Made by a program: the position numbers and the translations under genes | Shown: positions 26,301 through 41,300 of the stretch, piece by piece | Layout: each line of letters opens with the position of its first letter | How positions within the stretch are numbered: the first letter of the stretch is position 1 | The notes under the pieces: generated by a model | Told to the model about the DNA's origin: nothing | The model's input: the letters and a program-made list of their open reading frames with translations, nothing else | The model's database searches: none | Assembly (NCBI GenBank): GCA_013399895.1 | Contig: VXBA01006151.1 | Coordinates: 248,001-312,000 of the forward strand | Length of the DNA: 64,000 bases | DNA from: Serilophus lunatus | Taxonomy: Eukaryota; Chordata; Aves; Passeriformes; Eurylaimidae | Direction of reading: 5' to 3'

Positions 26301-29300
26301 TTAATATGTAAAGTCCCCTGCACATTTTTTGAATTGCAGCCTAATTCTGATGAAATACATAATTTTATGCTTAACTTCAGTCCCACTATATCTGATAGGA
26401 CTGGATAATTGTTTTAAATTGAACAGGTCCTTAATTACATTAGTGGATGAAAATCTCTTTAAATAAAAGCGCCGTGCAATTACCACTTAGAAAAACCTAG
26501 GAATAAATAGTTTTGAACATGACTTCCCCAAATACTTACCAAGAAGAAAAAGGAAAATTATTAATATTGTTACCTGAAGAGTTAGGTAATCAGCTAAAAT
26601 CTGGAGAGGATGGTATAAGTCAGACAATCCATTGATTATTGGAATCGTCGCTTCTTTCACCATTAAGTCCAGATCATTATGCTTAAAAACTCGAGCCAGG
26701 ATTGCATTTGTCATGCTGGACAGCACCCTAGAGACAGCAGAAAATACTCAAACGTAATAAATATATCTCTCTTGCACTCTTCAGTGTGCAGTACAGAAAT
26801 ATTAATGAGGAATGGTAATGAGTCAATATTTTTCGGCTATCTGAATAATTTATCATGCCTGCAGAACAGACTCGAATGTAGTCATTTAACAATCTGCTAA
26901 TAAGTAAGCAGTTTCACTTATTAAGAGACTATAGTAAGTAATTGAAAACTGCTGCTGTATCTTATGGTTTTTTCTCTTTAATGTTTGATTGTAGATGGCA
27001 CATCATTATATGTTAAGCTATCTGAACTAAGATAAGAGATTGGATGAACTGTAACTTTGGAGGAATTTGATAACTTCAGAAGAGAAAAGGTGTAAGATTT
27101 CTTCAGTTTTTTAGCAAAGAACAAAATATTCAGCACTGGCTGAATATTATAAACCCTACATGACCTTTGTGAGGATTAGAATAAAGATCTGTCTTAGATG
27201 ACAACAATTATCTACTGATTTTAATGACAATGAAAACAGTAGGCAAACAACACCAACCCATTCTTTCTCCTATCTACACATCTATGTACTGACACACATG
27301 TTATCTGTTTCGAAGTAATATCCAAATTTGAAACTCAGTATAAGGACAGAGGTGGCCTTAACCACATTTGCCAAAATGACACAGAGATTAGCATAGTGGA
27401 TTAGCATAGTATACTTTGAATTCTTTAGATAAATTAAATATGGATTGGACCTCTTCATTTCTCTGCATTTCTGTGTTTTAATCAGGCCCTGAAGCTTAAC
27501 TTTGAAGTAGCATTTTGTGTTTTCCTATTATCTACAATATGACATGGAAACAAAACAAGAAGAGCCTGAATTATAAGAGTATGAAAAAAAAAAATTCTTA
27601 TAGTGTCTATCTTCATGATTATCCATAAAGAATTCTTGTATCTCCTCTTGTGAATATTAGGCTGTTAATGCCATGATCAGTGAGGTGTCCTGATGAAGTC
27701 AGTAACAAATATTTTCTACTGATATCAGACATTGCTCACACAATCCATTATTCCTCCTTAGCTCACCTTAGCTTAGTTCCTCTCTTTGGGGGAAACCTGT
27801 TCTGTTCTGAACTAGTCATCAGGGATAGGTTGCACGGTCCTTTTTGTTAGCCATCTCACATGCACACACCCTAAACAAAACATAGCCAGTCCCATCAGTC
27901 AAGGAAGAGGCAATCACACTGGGAAATTGCCCATTTTCCTTAGACTTTTTTTTTCCAGGATGTCAGAACAGCTGGTTCCTATTTGACGTAACTGATAAAG
28001 AATTTAAAGAAGATGGTTCCTTTACAGGGGAACATTAGAGGAAATTATGTCATAATCACCAAATAGTGAAAACTGATGGATTTTCATCCTTAATCTTTTG
28101 AAAGTAGATACTTAGACCTATTACACACCTGTAAGACATCAGATGGTCATTCTGCCAGCATTACTGGATGCCATATTTTATAGTAGGAAACCCAGGTGAA
28201 AACTGGGTTTATTCTTTGTGAAATCAAAAGAAAATTAAACTACGGGAAAAAACCTGGACTTAACCTGGAGGTCTCTGATTACAGGAGAATGATGAAGCCT
28301 CCAGTAATGAAACTAATTTTAAGGAAACTATGTAAGGCTGAAATTGCATAGGAAAAAACACCTGAAGAGATCAGAGTCTTCAGTAAAAGTGAAGTTTGGA
28401 AAGTGAGAGGGAGCAAGCACAGATTCACCAAGTGACTTTGCATCTAAGGTTCTTATTTTAACACAATTAGAAGGCCTTTCTCTCCTTTCATTCTTTTTGC
28501 GAGATTGTGAGAATATGAGCTTCAAAATCACAGAGCCTGGAAATACGTATTGGAATTCTGCATGTCTCTCTTTTCGATATAACTTTCATTCCTGAAGAGA
28601 AAAACCTGGAATTTTTTCTGAGTAATCCAAAATTAAATACAAATGATGCCTTTTTGGTATGGCAGATCTCTGAATTTGAAAATGGGGTATTTGCATATTT
28701 TTTGTGCAGAATAATGTTAAACAAGATAGTTTTACTTTTGTTTTGAAAATATATATCCATTTAAAAAGCTTAAACTTCTGGCAAGAATACTTTACTCTCA
28801 CTCATAGTCTTATAGGGGCATATGGTGGATGTGCTTTCAACAAGCAGTGAGAAGTAAACCTATTCCCCATGAATGCAGAGATTCATGCCCTAATAATTCC
28901 AGTGAATTGGTAAAATCATCCTATGACTTCTTCAGTGCTGTCACTTATGGTCAGTGATGGGCTTTGGTGGTGCATGTCTACAGAACTCGTCTACAATGGA
29001 AAATACAGGTACAATACTTGTATTTCATTTCATGTAGTTTATCAGACATGCTAAACAGCCCTGAAAGGCTGAGAGCTCCTTAATGGGCATAACTTTTTGC
29101 TACTGTGTCAGCATAAATGTAAATGTTTTGTGAAGCATACAAGGACAGATTTATGAGCAGGTAATAAGTCAGTAAAAATATGTTCACAGCAGCAATGTTT
29201 GCAAACCCTACCTGCAGCAATTCTAATAAAAACTGTGACTTTTACAGATGTGTGCCCCTTCTGCTTTAAGTCTCAACCTCAAGCACTTCTAAGGCCTTCA

Positions 29301-32300
29301 AAGCCCTAGACACATGGCTGTAAATATTTGAAATACCCTCTGGGTCTACTACAGGCATTCCTTTTTTTTTTTTATTCCTACATTAGCTGAATGAGGTTGG
29401 GATGTTATCTTTCATTCACAAGAAGCACAAGGGAATTAACACTCGGGTTGTTCTTTTGGATAAAATGCTCAGCCTTGATTATGCAAAGTCAATAATAGTC
29501 TTGCTAATGAGAGAAGGAATGAAGCAAAGCATGTGGGAATCTGTAAGGACTTGTGGATTTACAGCCCGCAGTAGCAGGGAAGTGCTGTGACTCAGCAGAG
29601 GAGCAAAATACCTGTGTCACAGTTCTGAGATTTGTCCTAGAAGAGCTAACAGTGAAGAAGAAAGGAGGCAGAAGGCTTGCATGGGAAATGAGTATTGTGG
29701 GAAATTTCTCCACACAGTGAGAACACCTTCAGAATGGCCGAAAGATTTCCTTGCTTCTATTTGTTGCCTTATGTCTGTAACTCACTGTCTGCCTTTTTCC
29801 CTTTTGCTTGTGCAAACAAAGGTCATTCAGGAGACTGAATGAAAGATTTAGTGTGCCTTTATTATTCTATTTGGGAAAAAGAAGGAAATGAAAACTGGCC
29901 TGTACAGACCTTTTATATCAGAACTGTCCTGCTTAAACTGGGACTATGTCCTATGATGTATGAAGAATTTCTTTTGAAGGGATGTATTTGAATTCTTTGG
30001 CAGTGCATGAGCTCTGTTCAATTGGACATTGTGGCCTAATGTACCTCAGACTTGATTGTTAATTCTCAGATTAATCTGTTCCCTTCTTTTGAATCTTTCA
30101 AACTTGTATTTACTAAACCCAGGCTTTTTTTGAAACATCTGAACACTATCTACATTGACTTGTTGGAGCGAGTCCAGAGGAGATCACCAAGATGATTAGA
30201 GGAATGGAGCACCTCTCCTGCAAGGAAAGGCTGAGAGAATCGAGATTGCTCATCTTGGAAAAGAAAAGGCTTTGAGGTAACTATTCACAAGAGCCTGGAG
30301 TGACAGAACAAAAGGGAATGGCTTCAAACTGAAAGACAGAAGGTTTGGATTAGTTATTATGCAGAAATTCTTCACTGTGAGGGTGGTGAGGCCCTGGCAC
30401 AGGTTGCCCAGAGAAGTTGTGGATGCTCATCCCTGGAAGTGTTCAATGCCAACTTACACGGAGCTCTGAGCAAGCTGGTGTAGTGAAAGAAGTCCCTGTC
30501 CGTTGTATGGTGACTGGAACTAGATGACCTGTAAACTCTTCTATGATTCTATAATTTCAGCTTACTTTGATACTGGCAGTTATGTACCTAGCAGAGAGTG
30601 AGAGTTAAGCACTTTCAAGCATCAAGGGACTGAAATTTTTAATTTCCGCTATCAACACCCGTATGTCTTCCAATTCAGTAGTTAAAAACATGAAAGGAAA
30701 ACTTAAAATGTTCAAATGTTTGATCTTTTTTCTTAAATTTTCCTCAGATTTCATCACAGTGAATAGCAACATAGTTCTCAAACAATTTCTCCCACTGACT
30801 AAAAACTGTGGTATTCAGCAGAGGCAATGGAACTCAGCTGCCTGCTTGCATATTTTGAATTGAGCCTGATGAGCTTGACACTGCATGTCTTCCACCAGCA
30901 TAAAAAGGACCACTCAGACACTACTAACCTTCCAGCAGCTGAGCTTGACTCAATCGACCTCAGGCTGCAAAAGGGCTGCAGCAGGACAGTGCTGAGGCGG
31001 GATGAGTCTTTAATATATGGAGTGCTTTGAAAAACAGCAGGAACTCCTGCAAAACCTGACCTCATGTTCTGCCTGCTTTCTGCAACACTAGAAGGAATCC
31101 ACTGGAGAAAAACCGTGGGCTCAGTTTTTCCCTGCTGCAGTAGTGGAGATAGGCTGCTAAGCATCCCCACGTGCATGTGGGACTGGGCATGATTAAGGCT
31201 TTCCAAGGATATCAGTAAAAGAACAAAGCCATAGCCCAGCCTCCACAGCAGTCCTGACAGTGTGTACAGTTATGGAGGAGGGCCCTTGAAATCAGCAACT
31301 GGCTGCAAAGTGTTGATGGTGCTGAAATAGGGTGATCAGAATTGCTTTCAGCGCCACTCTGTCACTGCAGGCAAAGCCCACCAGCAACTGGCCTAATAAC
31401 ATAAATAATGTCTTTACTTTTTGGTATCACTCCATGAGCAGCACAACCAGAAGTTTCAAGTCTTTTTTGAGTACATGTGCTGTCATCAGTGGAGTTATAC
31501 TACAGAGATTCATAAAATGTTTCTATTTGTAAATGCAACCCTGACTGATGCTTTATATACCAAAATATTTCTCATTGTGAGAAGTTTTGGACAGCTAGAA
31601 TGGATGGAATAATGGTGTACTGAACTACAGATTCTGTGAGCTGATCTGTAAATATTTCAGAAATTTGGACTGCCTTTTGTCACTTTCTGGAAAGAAAACA
31701 TTAGCTTCCAAAATTCTGTAGTAGAGGTTTCAGCCCAATGAATTACCAAATACACAGTGATCAATTCAGCCACATTTTACCAACCTCATTGTATCTGTAA
31801 GGCTCTCATTAGTGCCCATATGTATGTCTTGTTTTGTAAGGAAGGAAGGATGTCCTCCAAGGAGAGCAAATCCTACAGTGAGGACAATTAAAAAAAAATA
31901 AAAGAGAAATTAAACAGCAGCACCTCATATTTACAGCCAAGACTCAAAATCTTCCCCACATAAAATATACTTATGACAATAAAAGTAAAACTCAGCAGGA
32001 CATCCAAATGTTTCAAACATCTAGTAACATATATGCTAAAATAATTAGCATCTAACACACAAGATACAAATAAATGTAGTTGGGAGTAAAAACACTCAAA
32101 TGTGATGCCTTACAGAATTCCTTAGGTTTAAGTTTTGATCTGTGATCATAGGAACAATTATTCGAGCTCTAAGGCTACACATTGCCAAAAGCATCACTGT
32201 GGCTCCCTGGTAAGAGCCAGGTAATCCATTCATCATGCTGCATTTCTACTTCAAGGGACTTTGTATCCTAGAAGGGCTGTTTGAATCATGAGATGTAATT

Positions 32301-35300
32301 CCTTGCATATATCTAGACTATCTTTCATGTATAGTCAGAGAGAAAACCCTAAGACTCTTCATACACTATAATAAACTTGAATTTGGTGACAAATGAGCGA
32401 ATGCCTTAAAAATGATAATGTGACAGACAGAAAAGGAATGGTTTCAGACAGGGTTTCATCCCTCTACCCTGCAATAGTTGGGAATTTACAAGGTGATCAG
32501 ATGGATCAGGTCTGAAGAATAAAATCCATTCCTGAACAGAAACCATAAAAAGACCTGAACATCATTTAAGAATATAAAACATTTCAGTGAACTTCAAAGG
32601 TATCTGGACAATGTTTTGAATGAAGAAAAATTACATGATAGGGGCAGCTCTCAGGTTCTCTCTTGCCTTATTTTCTTTGCACCATCAGTAGAAACCCACC
32701 CGACACAGACAGGGAAGAAAACAGCTTCTTTTCACCGATATTTGAGCCTCCCTGCCTTTGCCTGGTTTAAGTCCAAAGCCTCATTTTACTAAATGACAGT
32801 GTAAAATCCATCATGGCCACATATTGTGAGGATGGGGGCTGAGAGGGGCTCTTTTGTGCACTGTCACAGATGGTTTAGCACAGGACACAGGGTCATAAGA
32901 AGTATAGGATTTGAACTGGGTTGTAGATAGCCCTGTAGGGCATTTTCTGTGCAGCAGAAAAGATTTTCCACATAAGAACAACTCCACTGTAGTACAGAAA
33001 TTGTCAGGAGATTTTGCTATGACACTAATATTTATGGCAGAGGAAATTTACAGAGAATCTGAGTGTGGACAAACCAACCTTATTGAGAGAACACTGTGGG
33101 AGAGTGAGTCTTTTACTATGACAAAAATCTAGAAAGAAGCCTGTCATATTTATACTGCCAGGAAGAGAAAGGGCGCATACAGCAGAGAAGAGCACAGACT
33201 CCCTGCTTCTCTACCAAAATGCGATGTCTTGGAGATGCTGAAAAATTTTGTGCTGCTTAAAAAAAAACTTAAAGAAAGAAAGGGGAAGGGCGGGGATGGG
33301 GGTGAAGAAAGGAAAAAAGAAAAAAAAATCAGGCAGGAAAGGGGAAAAAAAGGCAGAAAAAAATAGGAAAAAAAATGTTAAAAGCTGCTCGGGCTGATTG
33401 CAGCCGTTAGATGGCACTGCGGACATCTTCAGCACTGCAGCTTTTGCATGACGGTTGTACAGGCTACTCAAAGATTAAAAACTTGATACCACAGCTACTC
33501 TTCAAGAAAGGAATAAATCAGGACTGAACACTGAAACCTTAAACCAACTAGGCACAGGCAGCAGGTCTAGGCCACAGAGCTGGGCTCCTTACACAGAGCA
33601 TCCCTTATTAACTTCCATCCCATGCAGGCAGCAGGATTAAGGTGAGGTTTTCCACTTTGCATCAGTTCAGACAGAGTTTAAAATGCAATAGGTAATAATA
33701 ATACTGGCAGATCATTGTATTTCACTGCCTTATTTTCCTTAAAAGTTTCATTAAAAATAATTATGCTCCAGATTCCACCTGAAGGGCAAATTTCTGCTCT
33801 ATCCAGACAGTGTGTAACTCATTTTATTTTATTGGGCCCATATTGCTTTCCTGTTGCTATTAAGGAGTGTTCCAAATCGCAACAAGATTGCAGTCAGATA
33901 CAGCACACCTTTAAGAATGAAGCATGATTTACTCAATTATTATTTTTGCTGCTAGAAAGGACTATCTACATATTTGTTTGTTGTTTTAACCTCCTCTCTG
34001 CAGCTCAGATACAAACACTGTACTTACAGGAATGTGTATGCAAACTGTTGCCTATGCATTAAATCTTATCTATTGAATAGAAGATTTTAAGTCAAAAACT
34101 CAGAGATAAAATGTTGTTTGCAGTTACTTTTCCTTCCCAACTTCTTGTGGATATTTTTTTGAAGTCGTATACACCTATGTCAGTGATTTATTCCTCAATG
34201 TTCCATATAACAGCCCTGCATTTTAGGCTTCTAAATGCATACACTTTGGTAGATGATTCACAGTCCAGGCAGGCTCCCATGGACATGTTCTGTTTTCTAT
34301 AAATGATGCACAGGTAAAAAACCAGGAATCTGGCCATTTATTCAGAATTGCCAGGCGTCAGGCAGTCCAGTCAGAGCTGCCACCTGGAGTCTGTGTACAT
34401 AGCAGAGTCCTAATGTGTTGGGATTTCTGCTCATGACCTGGCCATCTGTGCAGGGCCTGGGAACATATTTCCATCCAAAACTTTCCATCTGGAAATACAA
34501 AAATTCTGTGCTATAGCTTTGTATATAGTTGCAGAGACAGAATGTTTTAGGTTCTTTTATCCAGATTACCAGTAGAAAGAAAAAAATGATGACTTCTGAA
34601 CATAGGCAGGCACCAACTCAGAAAATAAGCACACACTGGAATGCTGTGTTAAACTGGGAGATGTAATCCTCTTTGTTGTCACAGCCTAGCCACACCCAAA
34701 GCCACATGTTTAATGTCTATATGAATTACAGTATCTTTAACAAACTACTAGATGTCCATACTGCAGATCCAGAATAGATTATTATTTCATGTCCACACTT
34801 CTCACTACTGTTAATTTTCAAAATACACAGTTTTATGCCTTGTTTTATGCCTCAGGGGCACATTTTTGACCCCCCTTACACAGACTCTTTCAGGTAGGAC
34901 AGGAGTGCTGGTGGTTGTAGAGACAGGTGAAATCTCTATCCTGGTCTCTCCCTGCTACACAGGGTAAGGCAGCTTCTAGTTCCTGTGTTGGATACACAGT
35001 TCTGGGGCTGCCCTGCTGTTACCAGAAGACATACACATACATCTTCTCAAATTCAAAGGAAGGATCTTTTTTAATATTATAAGACACATGGATTTGCATT
35101 TGTTAATTTCCTCATTGCCTGCCAGGACTTACAAAATAGAAAGCATTTTTCAGTTTAGACTGATATCAGAGAACTCCTTCAGGCAGCAGTTACAGAATAT
35201 TCCTAAAGCAGAAGCCTAAAAACTGAAGAGCAGATTTTAGAAGTTTTTTAAAGCTGCACTTCTAAGTGGAGAGTAAAGTAAGAATGCACTTGTCCCCTGT

Positions 35301-38300
35301 GTAACGTGGCCAAGCTAAATAATACTTAGCCATTCCAACAGAAAACAGACCCTGTATTCCTTCTATGTAATACAATCCCCACTACATTACTACATATGCA
35401 ATAATACAATTATTTCTTTGGCTTTATGTGGTTGTCTTCATGTATGGACATCATGCTCCTCTCACTCCTCTGTGTAAAAGGAGTGAGTTGGGAATAATTT
35501 CACTAAAACCAGTGGCAGTGAATCGCTGTAAAGCTGTAAAGGTCTTGTATATTCCAGGGCATGACAAGAGAAGGTACACTGAGCTTTCCTGCCTGTATCG
35601 TTTCCTCTCCATTTCTACCCTGTGACATATTTTCTGCATTCAGAATCTGTGAAATGGTTTGATTTATTTATGACTTACTCACTAAAACATAACTGCAGCA
35701 GTATATTTTAAGAGCAACAGTGACAATAAGAATATTTTACACCAAAGCTGGAACAAAAACAGGGCATTCACCTTTATTCCATGCCTGAGGATGTTTATTT
35801 TACAAGTAATATATGACCATGTGGAATATTTCTGTTTCAAAAAGCACACAAGATTTTATGTAGAATGGGTATGGGATTCTGATTGTGAAGAAGTGACATT
35901 TTCCAGTACAATAGCAGAGATGTCACATTTTCCAATGTAATAGTCAGTGATAGCAATAAATCTAGTAGGCTCAACAAAATTGGATTTATTTTGTCATTAC
36001 TCTAAGGAAGTCACTAGTAGTTCTGCATAAAACTTACAACATCACTACTAGTCTTAGAAATGGTAAAATAATATGGATTTCAGAAATATATATTAGAACA
36101 ACATTAAAGAGGCAACGAATTATACCCCAAGGAGCTGTACATTATTCAGTACAGTAGCAATTTCATTAGAATAAAACAGTTCACAGACACAGGATGTTGG
36201 AAAAAACACAAATGTCACCTGCTTTCTTACAATTAATGCTTTAATAATCTTTGATCAATCTTGATGACTGGGAGAAATGCTCAAAGACTGGAGGAATGCA
36301 AATGTCACCCCTAAGTGAAAGAAGGGCAAGAAGGAGAACCCAGACAACTCAGGCTGGCCAGCCTCAGCTCAATCTATGGGAATGTGATGGAGCAGCTGAT
36401 CCCGGACCTCATCTCTAGGCAGATAAAGGACAAGAAAATTATCCAAGAGGAAGTCACGCTGTACTGACTTGATGAACTTCTAAGATTCTGTGACCATTCT
36501 GGTAGAGCACTGGGTGTTGTCTACCTGGACTTTACAGTGTCTCCCATAAGATCCTTATAGACCAGCTGTTGATGTCTGGCTGGATGAACAGACGGTGAGA
36601 TGGGTGCAAACTCTCTGAATGGCCAGGCCTGAGGTGGTGATCAGTGCCACAAAGTCAAGCTGAAGGCCAGTGATTAGTGGTAACCCAGGGGCCAATGCTG
36701 GATCCAGTCCTGTTTAACAGCTGCTTTACTAATCTGAATCATGGAGGGTGCTTTCAGCAAGTCTGTTGATGACACAAAACTGGGAGGAGTGGATGATACA
36801 ATGTAGGGTCATGCTGCCATCCAGAGGGATCATGGCGGGTGGGAAAAATGGTCTGACAGGAACCCCACGAAGTTCAGCAAGGAGAAGTCAAAGTCCTACA
36901 CCTGAGGAAGAACAACCCTGTGCACCAGTACATTCCAGGGGCCACTCAACTGGGAAGCAGCTTGTTAGTAAAGGACATGGGGGTTCTGGTGGACAGCAAA
37001 TTGAACATGAGACAACAGTGTGTGTGCCTTTCCAGCAAAGGTGGGGAATGGGGTCTTGGGCTGCACTAGATGAGATATGGCTAGGATGTGAAGGGAAGTG
37101 ATCCTTTCTTTTTTTTCAGGCCAAACCTGGGGTGTCCAGCTTTAGGCTCCTCAGTAAAAGAAACATGGACATACTGGAGACATTCAGCATGTTCATGTTA
37201 TCAAAGGAACACGAAGGGACTGGAGCATCTTTCAAATCAGGAAAGGCTGAGAGAGCTGGGACTGCACAGCCCAGAGAAGAGGGGACTCAGAGAGATTATT
37301 ACTAATGCATATAAATACCTGAAGGATGCAAAGAAGACAGAGCCAGGTTTTCAGTAGTGTAGTGGGGACAAACTGAAACATGGGAAAATCCCCCTGAACA
37401 TCAGGAAACACCTTCTTACTGAAAGGTTGATTGAGTACTGATATAGGTTGCCCCAGAAGCTCGTGGAATCTTCATTCTGGAGATATTAAAAAAGGTGGTC
37501 CTGCACAACTGGCTGTATGACCCTGCTTGAGCAGTGGGCTGAACCAGATGACCTGAAAAGGTCACTTCCAACCTCAACCATTCTGCCATTCTGTTTATTT
37601 ATTTTTCAATAATCAGGTTCTTTACAGGCATTGAGACAGTAGGAATTCAGAAAATACTTCCATGGTATTAATATGTCACAAAAATCTCCTAGACACTGCA
37701 CAAAGAAGATTTTGTAATCAGTACTTTCTAAGTCTCTCCTCTATGACAAAACCCACTGATTTTCATTTGCCTGTTCCTGAGAGCTACAAAGTTTGTTTAG
37801 ATTAATCTCATCAGTAAAACCTTGTCCCACAAATAACCTCCTTCAAGACGCTGAAAGTGCAACCACTGGGACTGCTATTTGAAACAACTCAATAATTTTA
37901 TAAATAAACATGCCAATCCAATTCAATGTCCACTTTCACAGGACATTAGAAAATTGGTTTTAAATTAGCTGATTTAGCTAAAAGGAACACATGTGGCCCT
38001 GCATTTGTTTTGCATTAGAAATTCCAAGGGATAAGTCATTTATGTTAAAAAAGCAGCTGAAATGTATAGAGTTTTCATGGACAGACCCTGCCTTTGAAAC
38101 AAAGTCTAAGGCTTAAGGGACTTAAGACCAATTAACTGAAGGTGTGAAGTTAATGCGCAGAAGTTAAACTGCGTTAAACTCCCTTGTTGAAGCTCTCATG
38201 CAGAAATAAATTGGTTTTATTTCACTGGAGCTTAATCCCTCTTGGATGAATTCATGTGTATTAACTCCCATCCTTAAGTTAATTCATTTGAAGTTTCCTG

Positions 38301-41300
38301 AGCTTCCTCCTTCCATAAGCCTTCAAAAGACAAGGACTAAGTAGTGCTTTCCTTGGAATACAGAAGAATGAAGGATAAACAGATTCAGAGGATTTATTAC
38401 CTGTCCATTTATCAGTATGGCAGGCAACTAGAAACTAGAAACAGGAATCAAAAGGTGTGCAGTCTTCACGGAGAGGGAATGCACATTCATAAGTCCTGAT
38501 TATCCGGAGAAAAGAGAATTCAACAAGTCTATTTAAAGAGCAGGATCAGCAGGCAAATAGCTTTGCCAGGGGATACGAAGGCAAATTCAGAAATGCTCTT
38601 GGTAAAAAAAAATCTGCTTCTTCCTTCCATTATTTTTACCTTCTCCCTTACACCTTGGAAAGAAATGTGAATACTCAACAAGTTTCCTGTCCCTTCACTA
38701 GGGAGAAGTCAGCCTAAGGGATGCTGGGTCAACTTAAATGTAGGAAGGGCAAGCTTCTTCCTTGATGCATCACCTGTTCAGAGTTATTCCTTGCTAACAT
38801 GAAAGCACATGTATGATTTCTTTCAGCAGTCTCACTGACTTCCGAACAACTACAATGAAAATAAGGTACATGTGTACATGCTTCAGTGTTTGCAAGACTA
38901 TATCCTAAAAGAATAATGTTCCAGTGCCTGATCTTATTAGGGTAATACCCTGGAGTCTCCATCAAGTTATCTTCCTGTGTAGGCAATCGTGTTAATTTTT
39001 CCCCTAATTTATATCAAGGCATTACTGTGATTCTCAACCTAAACACATACTTTGAAATATGACAATGATGCATAATACAAAATACATTAGAAGAATACTT
39101 ATTACAGGTTGCTCAGAATTAATTTCGTGATGCTTACTGAAATAGATGTTAGGAAATGTGCATCTTGCCAGTACAACTAGGAGCATACACCAGAAATGCT
39201 TGCCTCTTCTTGTTACTTTATTTCTGATCTATCGTTTTTTGGAATAATCTGGCAAAATTTCAGTGACCAAAGCAATGTGCTTGTGTCATTAATACGCGAG
39301 GTGAAACACAATTAGCTACCATGGTTTTTTCCTATTTTTGTTTTCAAACTTTAGGTTTCTCCAGAGTAGAAATTGCTAAATATAAAATTATACAGTGTTT
39401 TTCAGTATATACTCACTGCAAACAGTTTCATGCAAAATCTTACTGTGCCATTTCTCACATCTACCTGTTTCTGCAGATAATCTTGTTCTTGTGCTTCTCT
39501 TCTCAAAAATCATGGCCAAAGATTTTCCTTGCATCAAAGGCAAATACTGAAACATGAAAATTGAAGGCGTTTCAATTTTATAGCTGTTATGAACTTGAAG
39601 CATGAAATACTTCTTTCACATTTTAATACAATATCAGAAATGTTGCATAGGTGTTTTTCACACAGGAGCTTTGTGCTCCTGCTGTTCAATAAGTTCATTG
39701 GCAATGGGAAGGTTAAAGGGAAAGAAGTAATTCTAGGGGCAAAAGCAACTGCATTTTTTGCACTCAATTTGAGCCAGCATTAAGGAGAACTCAGATACTA
39801 ATTTAATCCCATGCAGGGAAGTGTCTTCCATTTCCTACATTTAGTGCTGCATGTACACCATGTGTGGATGAAGGGGGTTAGCTGACAACAGGGAGTTAGC
39901 TGCAAAAACCTGTTTAACCTTTCCACTGACAAAGTCCTCTGAAGTATTTAAAGAATTACTCTGAACACTTCACAGGAAGGCTTTTTGATTTTAGCACATG
40001 ATTTTCAGTATTTAAGAGCCCAGGAGATCTTGTTTAAGACAAGAGAGTTGAATGGCTCGTTCCCAATATTCTTCAGAACAATATTTATTTCAACATCTGA
40101 GCGACCTAAATGACAGTTAAAGCATTTTACCTCCCCTTTGTGCTTTATTCTTTGTTTCAAATCTAAGGCCATCCACAGCAAATGCTTGAGCTCATCTGCT
40201 GTGTAGTTCTGTAGAGTAAGAAGGTCCCGACCTTTCAGATCAACATTCATTTGAGCTGGTGGCCCATACCTGTGTCCAAAGAGCAAAAATTACATGTTTT
40301 TTTGTCATTCAATTGTAAATTGCACTCATGCTAGAGCCAGTGAGCAGGCACCTGAAATCTCTGTCACTGCTCTTATTTGACCCAGCTGGATCAGCTTGAT
40401 GGGCTGTGGTAATTAGTTTAAATAACTCCTACTGTCAGAGACACAAAACATGCCACTAATGCACTACATCAGTCGCCACTGTAACAGTGTTTCAAATTGT
40501 ATTATAAACTGTACATCAGATATAGCTTCTTTTGTCTTCTGAAATGCATATGGCAAGTGCATGCTGCCTAACAAATACAGCCATTCAGAACTGGGCGAAA
40601 TGACTTATGTGCAGACCACAAAACTGCCCTTTCAGGGGACAGGGTAACAGAAATGGATCTTGGCGCTTATTCTCCCTCCTTTATGTCTTTTGGATGAGTA
40701 GATATTCGCCACATTCCACCCTCACTATTACAAATGGTGGCATTTCTATAAATGTGTATAAAATCTCCTGATTACACTGGAGAAGAAGGTAAAAAAAAAC
40801 CAACAACATAGCTATTTCTGGTTGTTCTTGTGCTACACGAGAGATGTTCTGGACAAGTGCAGTGTGTTTATTCAGTATATTCTGGCCTTCAGACAAATTT
40901 ACAACTTCAAAATCACGTGAAATTGGATGTTGATAATCACCCAGAGAAGTTACATGATCAGATTTCATCTTGCTTAGATGAGGCATCTTAATGAAAGTCA
41001 TGTCCAGGCCCACGTTTACACAAGCTCGAGATGAATAAGACAGTGTGGCAGCTTAGCCCTCTCTCTGGCACTGTACTTACAGCCATCCTTAGCAGTACAC
41101 AGCCTGCACTGTACTCTTGCTAAGGTTTGGATGGGCATGAGCTAAACATTTTTAACTAATGACAGCATTTTTAAACTGATCTAATGGAAGGGAGATCAAA
41201 ACAATGCAAACTAGTGGACTGAGTGCAGCTACTGCTTTTGAATTTCCAAGTAGGCTTCCCCATAGCTCACCACTGAGATTGGGCTCAGTTACAGCATCAG

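Larger units (their letters stand above)
31873..39464 (-). other. OTC: OTC intron 3
   Basis: The largest OTC intron, 7.6 kb, with GTAGAT..TGTAG ends. It holds a 120-bp polypurine tract, a long CR1 copy (36260-37595) and a decayed 29-bp tandem (around 35894-35950). Nothing else was recognised. Confidence 0.85.

Noticed and set aside
30799..31206. 135-codon minus-strand frame in OTC intron 4
   Set aside because: Resembles no known protein and has no convincing splice context or start; kept only as an intron note.
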